From Pyrocephalus nanus (taxonomy: Eukaryota > Chordata > Aves > Passeriformes > Tyrannidae): a stretch of DNA of 64,000 nucleotides. The translations under genes were made by a program, and so were the position numbers. The notes beneath the pieces were generated by a model. It had not been told where the DNA came from. It was given only the letters and a program-made list of their open reading frames with translations, and did no database searches. Location: the NCBI GenBank assembly GCA_038380795.1, contig CM076261.1, positions 9,430,556 to 9,494,555 of the forward strand, in the 5' to 3' direction. Position 1 is the first letter of the stretch. Each line of letters begins with the position of its first letter. This document shows, piece after piece, positions 33,105 through 44,820 of the stretch.

Positions 33105-33211
33105 GGCAAGCGCCGGGAAGGCCGGGACAGAGGGCGGGACAGGCCGGGATGGCCCGCCCGGATATGCTGCGAGCAGGGCACGTCATAGCCGAGCGACCGG
33201 CAGGGCCCCGG
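32890..33211 (-). promoter_or_regulatory. CpG-rich promoter area of the coiled-coil gene
   Basis: GC and CpG content rise sharply between the AT tract and the 37-bp array and surround the start codon at 33104. It includes repeated GGGACGGGACGGGACGGG (about 33012-33030). No TATA box is seen. The exact transcription start is not visible. Confidence 0.5.
33072..33104 (-). CDS. Coiled-coil gene exon 1
   Basis: ATG is at 33104-33102. Encodes MALPAVHRCLQ, then a GTGAGT donor. It lies in a CpG-rich block of about 32900-33200, as expected of a vertebrate promoter-proximal exon. Confidence 0.7.
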
Positions 33212-33984
33212 GCACACACAGCGCCATCCCTGCTTCCCGGCAAACCGGGCACACACGGCGCCATCCCTGCTTCCCGGCAAACCGGGCACACACGGCGCCA
33301 TCCCTGCTTCCCGGGAAACCGGGCACACACGGCGCCATCCCTGCTTCCCGGCAAACCGGGCACACACAGCGCCATCCCTGCTTCCCGGGAAACCGGCCAC
33401 ACACAGCGCCATCCCTGCTTCCCGGGAAACCGGGCACACACAGCGCCATCCCTCCTGCCCGGGAAATCGGGCACACACAGCGCCATCCCTGCTTCCCGGC
33501 AAACCGGGCACACACAGCGCCATCCCTGCTTCCCGGCAAACCGGGCACACACGGCGCCATCCCTGCTTCCCGGCAAACCGGGCACACACGGCGCCATCCC
33601 TGCTTCCCGGCAAACCGGGCACACACAGCGCCATCCCTGCTTCCCGGGAAACCGGCCACACACAGCGCCATCCCTCCTGCCCGGGAAATCGGGCACACAC
33701 AGCGCCATCCCTGCTTCCCGGGAAACCGGACACACGGCGCCATCCCTCCTGCCCGGCAAACCGGGCACACACGGCGCCATCCCTCCTGCCCGGCAAACCG
33801 GGCACACACAGCGCCATCCCTGCTTCCCGGCAAACCGGGCACACACGGCGCCATCCCTGCTTCCCGGCAAACCGGGCACACACGGCGCCATCCCTGCTTC
33901 CCGGCAAACCGGGCACACACGGCGCCATCCCTGCTTCCCGGCAAACCGGGCACACACGGCGCCATCCCTGCTTCCCGGGAAACC
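33212..33984. repeat. 37-bp GC-rich minisatellite, 21 copies
   Basis: Twenty-one tandem copies by my count, 37 bp each with occasional shorter units. Each unit contains GCGCCATCCC, then TGCTTCCCGG, then AAACCGGGCACACAC. Variants differ at fixed sites: ACAGCGCC or ACGGCGCC, CCGGCAAA or CCGGGAAA, and TGCTTCCC or CTCCTGCCC. Because 37 is not a multiple of three, the array reads open in several frames on both strands, producing chance frames of up to 365 codons that are not genes. Confidence 0.95.
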
Positions 33985-34146
33985 GCGCCCGGCTGAGTTT
34001 CCCTCCCTCCGAGGAGGCACAGCTCTCCCGCCCGCCCAGCTCCGGAATTCCGGGAGCAGCTGTGACCCTCTGCCTCTAAAGGAGCTGCCCTAAAAACACC
34101 GCAGTCTCCGCTTGTCGCTCTTAAATTGTCACCAGGTTTCACTCGG

Positions 34147-34245
34147 TGGGATTCCTGGGGCGTCCTGCGCAGGGCCAGGAGGTGCGTTCGGTGATCCTGA
34201 GGGTCCCTTCCAAGTCAGCAGATTCTGTGATGCTGTGACTTTTTG
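34147..34245 (+). repeat. CR1 3'-end fragment
   Basis: Shows CR1 3' terminal text in forward orientation, GATCCTGAGGGTCCCTTCCA, followed by ATTCTGTGATGCTGTGA, the degenerate 8-bp terminal repeats. Confidence 0.75.
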
Positions 34246-34496
34246 TGACTAATAGGTACCGGGTGGGTGGCACTGAGAACGCTGCCGACCACGGCTCTGC
34301 ACGGATATATTTGTACACCAACACGCACCAAGTGATGTATCTCTGCAAAAGCAGGTTCTGCATCTCCCGCACGCCATCACAACAGGTACAGGCTGTCCCA
34401 GTAACATCCACCAAGGCGTGCCTGGTAAAGCTGCTAACCCAACGAGGTGGGGGCTGTATCCTTGGTGTTTGTGGTACTTCCTATTGCTACTGTTTG

Positions 34497-34840
34497 CCTT
34501 TGTGTATAAATATCTAAAGGGGGGTGCCAAAAGAATGGAGCCAGGCTCCTCTCGGTGCTGCCAAGCAATAGAACAAGAGGCAACAGGCAGAAATCGGTGA
34601 AAGTTCTACCTGAACTTGAGGAGGAATTTCTTTACTGTGCAAGTGACCTCACACTTTAAGGTGTAATCCAGAACAGATTACCTGGAGAGGTTGTGGAGTC
34701 TCCCTCACTGGAGATATTTAAGAACTGCCTGGACACAATTCTGTACCATGTGCTCTGGGATGACCCTGCTTGAGCAAGGAGGTTGGACCAGATGACCCAC
34801 TGTGGTCCCTTCCAACCTGACCTATTCTGTGATTTGGTTT
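34497..34840 (+). repeat. CR1 LINE 3' fragment
   Basis: Begins TGTATAAATATCTAAAGG and ends GGTCCCTTCCAACCTGACC with ATTCTGTGATT. It closely matches the copy at 37342-37738, apart from a small deletion near 34600. Confidence 0.88.
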
Positions 34841-35267
34841 TTGTATTTTGCTGTTATTTTTGGCAGACCAGGTTAGAGGGCATACAGGCAGAATGAAAGC
34901 ATTCCACTCTCATGACAGACTGGACCTTACAGACACCATATCAACAGCAGACACTCGACCAGCCGCGAGAAGTTTACCCATTCCAGCAAGATTGACCCAA
35001 AGCAGTGATTACTGCCTGCTGGTCTCCCTAGCTTTTGCTAATGGCACTCTAAAACCTTTCCTGTACCTCTCTCATTTGCTAGGTCTCAAATCTAAGTCTT
35101 CATTTGTTCTCTGCATCTCCTGTCCTTTACAAAATGTTGCCTCTCTTGTTTCTTAAAGTACATCTCATGTCCCCAACTTTTTTGGTGTAAAATGTTGCCA
35201 GATGCCACCCACCCCTTCATCTTGACCATGTAACCCACCTGACTGCAGAGCGTGGCAAATCTTGCAA

Positions 35268-35632
35268 AGACTCAAAGGTTCATAAAGATCATCTAGTCCC
35301 AACCTCCCCCTGCCATGGGCAGGGACATCTCCCACTAGATCAGGTTGCTAAAGGCCTTATCCAGCCTGGTCTTGAACACTGCCAGGGTTGGGGCATCCAC
35401 TACTTCTCTAGGCAACCTGTTCCAGCACCTCACCACCCTCACAGTAAAGAATTTCTTCCATATATATAACCTAAATTTCCTCTCTTTCAGTTCACCTATC
35501 ACTACAACTCCTGACCCTCTCTGGCTTCCTATCTGTGGGCCCCCTTCAGATACTGGAAGGTTGATGTGAGGTCTCCATGCAACCCTTTCTTCTCCAGGCT
35601 GAACAGCCCCAACTTTCTCAGCCTGTCATGCC
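35268..35632 (-). repeat. CR1 LINE fragment
   Basis: Carries the reverse-orientation phrases CCTGCCATGGGCAGGGACAT, GGCAACCTGTTCCAGCACCT and GTAAAGAATTTCTTCC, then CTTCTCCAGGCTGAACAGCC. Confidence 0.9.
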
Positions 35633-37341
35633 AGGGAAGAGAGTGGGGAGATGACAGCAGCTCAACACTGCCTACCTGTGAGTCTACGGTTTACCGAAAA
35701 CATGGCACAAGACAGGTCACATTAGGCTGTGAGTGGAAACTGTAATCAGATTAAGGGAGGTGGCACACAGCTTTGGCTCCCGGGCACAACCCCAGCATCT
35801 CTCCTCCTCTGCTCTCAACCCAGTCACCCATCCGTTGAACTTCCTGAACTTCACACAGGGGTCACAGCGAAAGGTAAAAGCCTTGTCTATATTCAGCTCA
35901 GCCTTTACTGTGCTGAGCTGAGTGGACACAAGATCCAAGCTCTGAGGCTGTCGGCAACCTGAAAGTGCATGTGAGGGAAGGGCGTGCCCGTGGTGTTGAG
36001 TGCTGCCAGGAATCCTGTTTGTGAAGATTTCTGAGTTGGTTCCACAGTTGCAGAAGTAGCCACCCAACACTGCTAATTCTTGGGGCCCGTGGCAAGTAAC
36101 CTTGTCCCCAGATAGCCGGGCATCAAAGTTGCTACTTCAATCAGCAACTAACATTGAATGAATTAGCAACTTGCAGTTCATACTGTGGAAACCAGGAAGT
36201 CACTTCTTGATACAGCTGGATACAGCTACTAGCCACAGTAGCAGTAAGAGAAAATAAAACTGGGTGGGATAGGACCAGCCAGCAATTGGAATGGTGCTGC
36301 AGAGAAAGGGAAGTCCCACTTTCAGATGGTGTAGCAATACCCTGAGATGCAATTACTCAGTTCTATTCTGGTTTATCCAGCACAAACAAGATCTCAGGTG
36401 AGGAGTCTATAAAACAGGAATGAAAGTTACATACAGAAGAAAATACAGCATATTAAATACAGAGGGGTTGAAATAAAAACCATTTTAACTGAGTTTATCT
36501 TTGGTTACTGTAAAGGACGGTATTAATTGTTTCCCATGTACTATAGAGGAGAATGAGCAGAAATAAATTTACTTTCCAACAGAGATTAGTTCAACTGGAT
36601 GAGAGGGGAAATTTTCTTGCAGTCAAAGAAAAAAATACACATAGTTCTTCCTCACTAGATATTTTAAAAAACACATCAGAAAGTGATCAGGCATTACTTT
36701 GAATACAGGTGTACCTAATATGCACAGCATACTGGCATACAGCAAGTACACAGACCATTTTAAAGGACCTTTTTGGCCAACATTTCAATGATTCTGTGTT
36801 ACTAAATTAGAAGAAAATGCACTCTTGATATAATAGTAATTCTGGCATTTTGCAAAACTTTGTAAATTACTACTTCAGAAATAATTTTTCCAGTGACAAA
36901 GGGAAGATGTTGTGTAAGACAGTGTGGTGGAGAATGATCAGCACAGTGAAATCGAGCACATCCTACACACCAGAATCTCACTGTAGACAGTAAGAGTAGG
37001 ACAACAGTTTTTTCCTCAATATTGGGAATGTCGGTAATCATAATCACTTCATACCTTACAAGGCAAGACCATTTGTATATCAAAGAGCAGTATTGTACAA
37101 AGCATGTTCAAGGCTTTCTAGGACTTACATTCCTATGGTACCCCAGAGTTTGGTTTTGTTTTGTGGTCGGTTGGGATTTTTCAGTACTGTGGGTGTAGCA
37201 GTAAAACAAAAAAGCCCAGACAAATTAATTCAGGGTTTCTGCAGAAACAAGAGTGGGCATGGAAAGGGCAGCACTCAGAGAACAACTTTGACAGGTCAGA
37301 AGTAGCAGAGAAAACAAGCCCACAATATGTCTTGGGTCATT

Positions 37342-37738
37342 TGAAAGTCTGAGGGAGTTGGGCCTGTTCAGCCTTGAAAAGAGATGACAGAGGGGGGACC
37401 TTATTAATGTGTATAAATATCTAAAGGGAGGAGGTGCCAAGAAGATGAAGCCAGGCTCTTCTCAGTGCTGCCAAGCAATAGGACAAGAGGCAACAGGCAG
37501 AAACTGCTGCTCAGGAAGTTCCACCTGAACTTGAGGAAGAACTTCTTTACTGTGCAGGTAACCACGTACTGGAACAGAGGCCAGAGGGGTTGTGGAGTCT
37601 CCATCATGGAGATATTTAAGAACTGTCTGGACACAATCCTGTGCCATGTGCTCTAGGATGACCATGCTTGAGCAGGGAGGTTGGACCAGGTGACCCACTG
37701 TGGTCCCTTCCAACCTGACCCATTCTGTGATTCTCATA
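37342..37738 (+). repeat. CR1 LINE 3' fragment
   Basis: Forward orientation. It contains GGCCTGTTCAGCCTTGAAAA, AAGAACTTCTTTACTGTGCA, GGTTGTGGAGTCTCCATCAT and a terminal ATTCTGTGATTCTCAT. It is a longer version of the 34497-34840 copy. Confidence 0.9.
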
Positions 37739-40700
37739 TGTGAAATCTGCAGACCCTGTTTCTCTAGCTCCTCTGCAAACACAACAACTAGATCTGGGCA
37801 CATTGCCTCTCCCCTGCTTACCCAGCAGTTGACAGTGCAGCAGCTATGCACAGGTTTTTAGACCCAAAACTTTTCAAAACTCAAAAAATTGTTACCAGTG
37901 GAACATCTGTATTCTACAGGCTGGAAAAATGACACACAGGAAACTTGGGAAATGTGCCAACACAGCTAAAAGGGAAACAAGAATTCCTGATTTCTGACCT
38001 AGAAACTGAGCTGTGCAGCCCCCTTCTGTCCTGCTTTTCCATGGCTGGCAGGGGAATTTAAGATAGACAGAGGAAGCAGACAAAAGCCAGGTTTCTCAAC
38101 TATGCAGCTAGACCTGCAAGGAGTTTGTGTAAGATTCAGATTTTGTCAAGCAAGCACTGATCCATCCAAATGACACAAAAAAACCCCTCTCCTTGTATCT
38201 TGAAACTCTTGAGAAAAGCTACAGCTGAAGCTCTTGTTGGTTTAATCATGCACGTTATGATCAAACATTTTCAAAAGTGTCCATTGATTTTGAGTGGCTC
38301 CACTTCAAAATTGCATCCACTCTTCCAAAATAAAGATACTCAATGGCCCTAGGCTTGTGGGTAGCACTGGACATCAGATTTTGAAGCATCCAAATACCAA
38401 AGGAGAATGTCATCCTACCTGTATACAAAAAACCCCATAGTTTATACAAATTATAAAAGACTATTTTGTACTTGATTGGGAAACAAGTCAATTTTCCAAA
38501 GATCCTAACACTACATGACTTTCAAAAAAACTTCTCTGTGGCAGTGAATGTATGAAAAGACACTAAGATACTTTCCACTGTAAACAATTACAGCAGAAAC
38601 ATTTCCCTCAACTACTATTCAGCTGGTTTGTTGAACACATTCCTTTTTCCTTGCATTTTTGTTTCTAACGTATTTTGGTATCAACAAAGACACGTTTCAG
38701 GCTGGCTCACACAAATGAAAATATCATTGATTCCAGCGGTGCTGAGCCTGCTACTTGCTGCCAAACAGCAGGAATGTGACCCATAGCACTATTTTTCAGC
38801 TACATGTGCACCAAAATCATTGATTTGTTATAAAATGTACAAGCATGAGATTACCTGATGCAACCATACTATATAACTCCAAGTATAGCCTTTTTTTCCA
38901 CACAGATTAAAAGTCAGTGTGTCCTTTCAACCCTCAGAGAGACCTACCATCCTCATCAGATTTTGCAGGCATTAAAATTTCTCCCGTGAAAATCTACAGC
39001 CTTTCTAAAAACTTACACAAATTTCACCTGCCCCAAATTAATCTCTTCTCTTCCATCCAAAACAGCTGTGTCAGCAATGACTCCCAACTCCCTTTCAGGC
39101 TGGAAGATGGAAAGGCTTATGTGGTTTTTCTGCCCAACAAGTTCTTTGGCACAATCAGTGCTGCCAATCTCACAGGCAAATGTCAGCTCAAAAATCACAG
39201 AACAACCTTGAGAAAACTGGCCAACATAGGGAAAAGGCCATTGTCCTATATTGTTTTGATTTTTGATCACAGAGTAATAATCCCATTTGTCTTCAGGAGC
39301 CTTCCCTGAAATAGGGAGAAGCACTCTGGCTTTCCTGGGCTTTGTCACAGCCACAAAGGGCAGCTAAATACACAAGTTCAGAATTCAGTTCAGAACATGA
39401 ACATTTCCTGCATATTATGAGGAAAAGCACCTAGACAGGACTGGATTTAAGATGACTGCTTGCAGAACTGGAAAGAAAAATTTCTTTTAATATGTGACAA
39501 AATCAATCTTAAAGCTGACAAAACCAAACAGAGGTAATATTTATTAAAACAAATTAGGCTAATGAGGATCCCTGTCACAGCATACTGACAGAAGTCCTGT
39601 ATCCCCTTCAGTGACAGAAACATCAGATTATAAGATTATAACAGTGGGTTGTTTTCAGTGGATAATGTTCAGTGTTTTCAGTGGATAACGTTCAAAAAAT
39701 AATACTGGCATGCATGTGGCAGAGACAGTCTGCTGCTTGTCCCTTCAAGGCCAGGGAAAAATACCTTATTATTCTACACTCATGGACACGGTCTAGGAAA
39801 AAGAGTAACAGCTTAGGACTGCATTACCTTGTCCACAGAACTCCCTACAGAGAAGAAAAACATCTCTCCATGTAGAATCAAAGGCACTTGCACCACAGGA
39901 CTGCAAGGCACTGCACTCTCAGCCATACCTCCTGGGAGGGAAAATTTCCCAGCATGACAGAGCCAGTCTGAAAACTCCAGAAAACTCTGAAGGATGCCAT
40001 TTTACCTGTAGAGCTGTCTGTCAGAGCTTGAAGCAAAAAAGAATCTCAATTTCCATGTTAGCCAGCCCCCAGGGTACATCTGAAGGTAGAGTCCTGCACT
40101 GCATGTTTGAGACTGTTGGTTAGTTTGTGGCAGGAGGGAGAACGTGGACAGTGTCTAAGCAGTGATCCCTGGGCCTTCTGGACATAGAGGAGAAAGATGG
40201 TCAGAATGACTCTGCGTGGCGGAAAGGGAACACGTAAAACATCTAATACACCATCTAGAATGGTGCATTAATCAAGCATTATATCATACATGACTTGTTA
40301 GCAAGCATTAGGAAAAACTCTGCCAGGGCTAGGAATTTCTGATTGTCTCTGATGGAGCAGAAGTGGGATCAGCACAGCTCTTCTAGGGGGTAAAGAAGAG
40401 AAAGTATCTACTTACTATCTGCCTTCCCTTCTTGTAGGCAAAACAAAAATCTGGACCAAGCATCCTCTTTTATCAGCTGTAAAATCTCTCACTGCAACAT
40501 TACAATTGCACTAAACTGTAACATCATAGCAGTTTACACAAACAAAAAGCTTCTCATCTGGGCTACCTCTTAAAGGCAGGCTCAAACTATATGCTTTGTG
40601 AGATTCCTGATAAAAGCTCCACGGAAAAGGGCTAGAGACAGTAAACAACAATTTTATATGACTAATCCAATATAATCCTATGCTGGGTAAAAAAGCCATC

Positions 40701-43700
40701 TGCATGGATTCCCACTGAAGTGCTTTAATAACAGCGCAGCAAGCCTCCGGCTGTCATGCTGAGGAAACGCTCTTTTGCACTCAGGCTAATAATTCCAAAA
40801 GATTACTTCCTTTTTGTTTTGGTTTTTTCCCCCCTTCTGTTTTTATTAAAGCTGTTAGACGCTTGTTGTCCCATTTAAGTCCCTATTGGGAGATCATCCA
40901 TCAAACCCGTGAAGTGACAAAGATCCGCGCTGGAGGCCATCTGAGGATTCCACGTTGATGGCCAGTCAGCTACGGAGAGGTCACTCTCTCTCTGCAAAAC
41001 TACAGCCTATTTTATTGCATCACTGCAGCCTGCAATTACTGTCCAAGAAGAGAACAGCAAGCTGTCTGCTGAGGTGGAATTAAACCAATTCCAGCTGCAG
41101 CAGCTTCCCCCGAGTGACCCCGGTTTTTGCACCACTGTCTGAGCAGACCTCAGTGGGAATCCCTGTGTGGCACACAGAGCAGCCGTGCCAAGGAACGCTG
41201 GGCAGCGGTTTGGGGCAGGAAGGGAAGCAGACTACCACCTCCAGATGAGCCACACCTAAGTCAATTAGGGCTTCACACCCCGGGAGAGAAGGAAATCCAT
41301 GACTAGTCTCCGTCTTCTGCTCTGAGGTCAGAGAGAACAGGTTTTCCCCTCCACTGAGCATTCATTGTCTCCGGGAAGGAAGTCCAACATCTACACAAAT
41401 CTGGCTGGGGCTCAGGAGGATTGAGGCAGACAAAGCACCCAAGAAACACTAGTATTTCAGGTTCATCCAGGATGGGCCTATTCCAAGTGGATGAGATTAA
41501 ACACGTGGCGTGTGTGTAGGTTATGAGAGGCATGTGAGAGGAACTGGCTCGAGTTTGGGGTTATGAAAGATCAGAGGTTATGAAAGACCTTGGCAGTTAT
41601 GAAAGACGAGCCGAGAGTCTGATCCAGCAGGGCAGAGAGCAGCCTCAACCTGCTCGGAGGTGAATGGATGTTCAAAATCACCCAGCAGCTCACAGGAGGA
41701 AGCTCACACTGCCTGGGCAGGCCTAGGCTAAGGAAGGCTTGAAAAAAAAACTTCAGAAAAGTAATATATAGAAATTTGTCACAGACTAGGAGAATGACAA
41801 AGAGATATACTGCCATATGTTTATAGGCCTTACAGGCAGCTCTATTTTTTTGCAAATTTTTTGAAAGGTCTTAAAATACTATCTGCAGCCACTGATTTTA
41901 CAAGAAATTATTTTTTGCTGGCCTTCTCTGTTTTAAATCTTTTACCTGCATAAGCCACATAGCTGCAATGAATCTGTAAAAAACAAAGGTTCATTCAGAT
42001 ATTTCAACCTCTGAAGTTCAGCCTCTGGTGATCATATGATGAATATTCTACCACCAGAATGAAGAGAAGGTTGGGGAAATTTTACTGGCCAAATGCTTAT
42101 TTTCCAAATGCCACTCAGACCTCACTTAGAGAAAGGATGTACTCTTGCTTAGGAAAATATTGAGGAGAGCACTTCCCCACTTTGCAATAGTACTTTGTGG
42201 TGATGATTTCTGCAGTTACCTTCCATGAGGATACTTCTGCATCCTGCCTACTGCACTATCATTCACACTGCCCTGCTTTTAAAATGTGCTTTAAACAGAC
42301 CTTTCAAATGCACCTGTGGCAGCCTAATCACAACAGATCTCCAGGCATTGAGGCAGATCTGAGAGGTACTGGAGGAAACAATCTGCTCTACATCAGAATG
42401 GGACGTAGCCAGTTCAGCAAAAGGTATAGACTGTTTTACTGTTGGTGAATTCAGTAACTAAAACTTTTTCTTTCAAGGAAAAACACACTTTTATTGTGGT
42501 CTGAGATGCTTCCTAGAGTGCAAAGCCATGGTTAACTGTACATTTTCTAATTTACCAAAGTTAAAGCTGTCTATGCTACCTCTCAGCAGTCCACAAACCT
42601 CACCAGGAAATACCTTTACCCATCTGCCCCTGCACAGAAACTCTCTAGGGAAGGTCCTGAAGCCACCCGCAGCCATGCTGAGCATGGCAGCAATAAAAAG
42701 CACAGACTTCCAAAATCCAGAGGAAACTGAGGTTAAGGAATAATCCAGAGCAGTTCTGTTCTATACTATATTGCATGTTTGTAGGGTTATTGCACTTGAG
42801 GAAACTAATCTTACGTTAGGACAAAACAGATACATGCTTGGAGGAAACAACTTAGAATAACCAGTCAGCAAAAAAAATTGACAAACATTTGGGGAGGATT
42901 TCTTCAGAATATTTCATCATTTCATATTTCAGCTAAACTTCCAAACTTTGTGTATTAGTTAATTCATCTTCTCAGGGTTTGTTAGCATTTTTTTTTCTAT
43001 TTCAAAATGGGAACTAAAAATTGTTTCACCAAGTAGACTGACAGCTTTGCTGTCTTTGTGCTATCCACAGCCAGAATAGCACAGTTTAGAAATTTAAGGA
43101 ATGAAGTTGAATTCTTGTGCTACAATGCATGAAGTCATTTGCTCTAAAAGGAAAAGGTCCAAGTGTTTTATTTTAAAAAGTGTCTATTATTTTTGTGAAT
43201 TACATATGGCAGGAGTGTCCCTCTCATCCCAAAGTCATCTGTGTCCTACAAGATAAATAATACAAGAACATAGATCTAGGCTTAGGGTCCATTATGTTAG
43301 ATATAATGCCCCAGTCAATTTAATTTAGCCTAGACTCTAGAAAAATAATTAATTTTGTGTTCAGAGGTAGTAAGTGGTGGTGTTATGCAGTTTTGTTCAT
43401 GCAAATGTGTTCACCACTAAGGCATATCTATTCTAGCCCTGAAAATGAAACCCTCGACCACAAAGCAGGTGCTGAAAGACAATAGCAGGTTTCATACATT
43501 CGATGTACTTAATGCATCTTTCAAAAAGCTATGCTGATGGACCTTGGACTCTCTTATTTTCCCATTCAATGCCAAGTGTGCATCAGAACAAGTCATTTGG
43601 AAAAACCTCACTCTGACAGATAAAGTGTGTGTTCCCAACACTCCCTGGGTGTTTTAAAGTACTACAGGCTGGCTGCTCTATTGCATAAGCGTGTATTCAT

Positions 43701-43999
43701 TGTGGGCTGCCCTCCTTCTCCAAAGCAGATCCAGAACCCCTCAGCTGTCTCTCCCCTACTCTGCCGACCCAAACGCATGGCAATTTGGCTTATACGGATT
43801 CTGGAACTGCGGGTTCTGAATTCTCCTCATCTTTGATAAATCAAATAATGACGCACGAAGCCAAGTGAAAAATCTGAAGGGCAATGTATTTCTCACCACA
43901 CATTTGAACTCTCAAGCACTGGCAAGCAGCTGAACTTTAAAACCTGAACTGCCTTTCTACTCCAGAAGCCGCTTTTCCCCACTTTCCCCCTTCACTCCC

Positions 44000-44820
44000 G
44001 AGATGGCCGATGCCAGCCTCCAGCTTTTCCCCCAAAGTCCCGGTAACGCTGACAGCCGGGCCCCTGTTTCCCGGGGTCGCCCTGGGGAGACGGGGGCAGC
44101 GATGCGGTGCCCTTCCCGGGAGCGCGGCGGCTCCTCATCTCTTGGCAACCCGGAGCGCCCCATGGCTCCCCATGGCTCCCCATGGCTCCCCATCGCGGCG
44201 GTACCGGCGCCATGTCGGGCGGGGGGCCGGGGCACGGCGATGGCGGCTCGGCGCATCCTGCTCTCCGCATCCCGCCCTCCGCGGCCCCGCCGCTGCCCCC
44301 CGCGGCACCCCCCGCCTCCGCCGGCCCTCCTCCGCCCCCGGGGCTCACCTAGAGTCAGCGCCCAGCAGCCGGCCCGCCTTCCCCATTGAGCGCGGCGGCC
44401 GCCTCCCCCCGCCCCGCTGCGCTCGGCGGGGCGGTGCCGGGCGCGCAGTGACAGCGCCGGGCACCCTCCTCGGCGGGCGCTGCTGGGCGGGCAGCCGGGC
44501 CCCCCGCGCCCCCCGGCCCCGCTCCGGGCAGCGCAGCCGCCGCGATGAAGCCGTGCGAGGAGGAGGAGGAGGAAGGGCGGGTGGCGGCGGCCGCCGGCGG
44601 CGCAGGGGACCCGTGGCAGGAGTGCGCGGAGGTGGCGGTGCAGCTGGCGCGGCGCGCCGGGCAGGTGAGGAGGGCTGGGCACCGCCGGGACGGGCTGCCC
44701 CGCCGCGGGGGGAGCCTCCTCCCGCTCCGGCAGGGGGAGGAGGACGGCAGGGCTCGGCGGCCGCTCAGCCGGGCCACCGCCGGAGCCCTCGGCCGGTTCT
44801 CTCTGCCGCGGGAGGGATGA
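44000..44820 (+). promoter_or_regulatory. IMPA2: CpG island spanning the IMPA2 promoter and first exon
   Basis: Very GC-rich with dense CpG. It holds the IMPA2 first coding exon and the region just upstream. A short triplicate of CATGGCTCCC lies at about 44160-44192. No TATA box was identified, as is common for CpG-island promoters. Confidence 0.75.
44545..44664 (+). CDS. IMPA2: IMPA2 coding exon 1
   Basis: ATG is at 44545 and a GTGAGG donor follows 44664. Encodes [12 protein letters not shown], an Ala/Gly stretch, then [22 protein letters not shown] and the W-(E/Q)-EC...AVQLA-RAGQ core match human IMPA2, which fixes the start. Confidence 0.95.

Larger units (their letters stand above)
33985..44100. 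other. Intergenic region between the coiled-coil gene and IMPA2
   Basis: About 10 kb between divergently transcribed genes. It contains the CR1 fragments listed separately and possibly a very degenerate CR1 at about 36580-36800. I see no splice-consistent coding exons, no RNA gene and no conserved domain. Open frames of 113-130 codons at 35717-36070 and 38917-39354 look like chance. Confidence 0.55.

Noticed and set aside
33212..33984. CRISPR-like repeat array
   Set aside because: Repeats are head-to-tail with no unique spacers, and the context is a vertebrate genome; it is a minisatellite.
32899..34142. Long open frames of 295-365 codons on both strands
   Set aside because: They are products of the 37-bp tandem array, whose unit length cycles through all three frames; the proteins are pure repeats with no domain.
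38917..39309. 130-codon open frame in the intergenic region
   Set aside because: No domain, no repeated or conserved signature, and an antisense frame of similar length overlaps it; likely chance.
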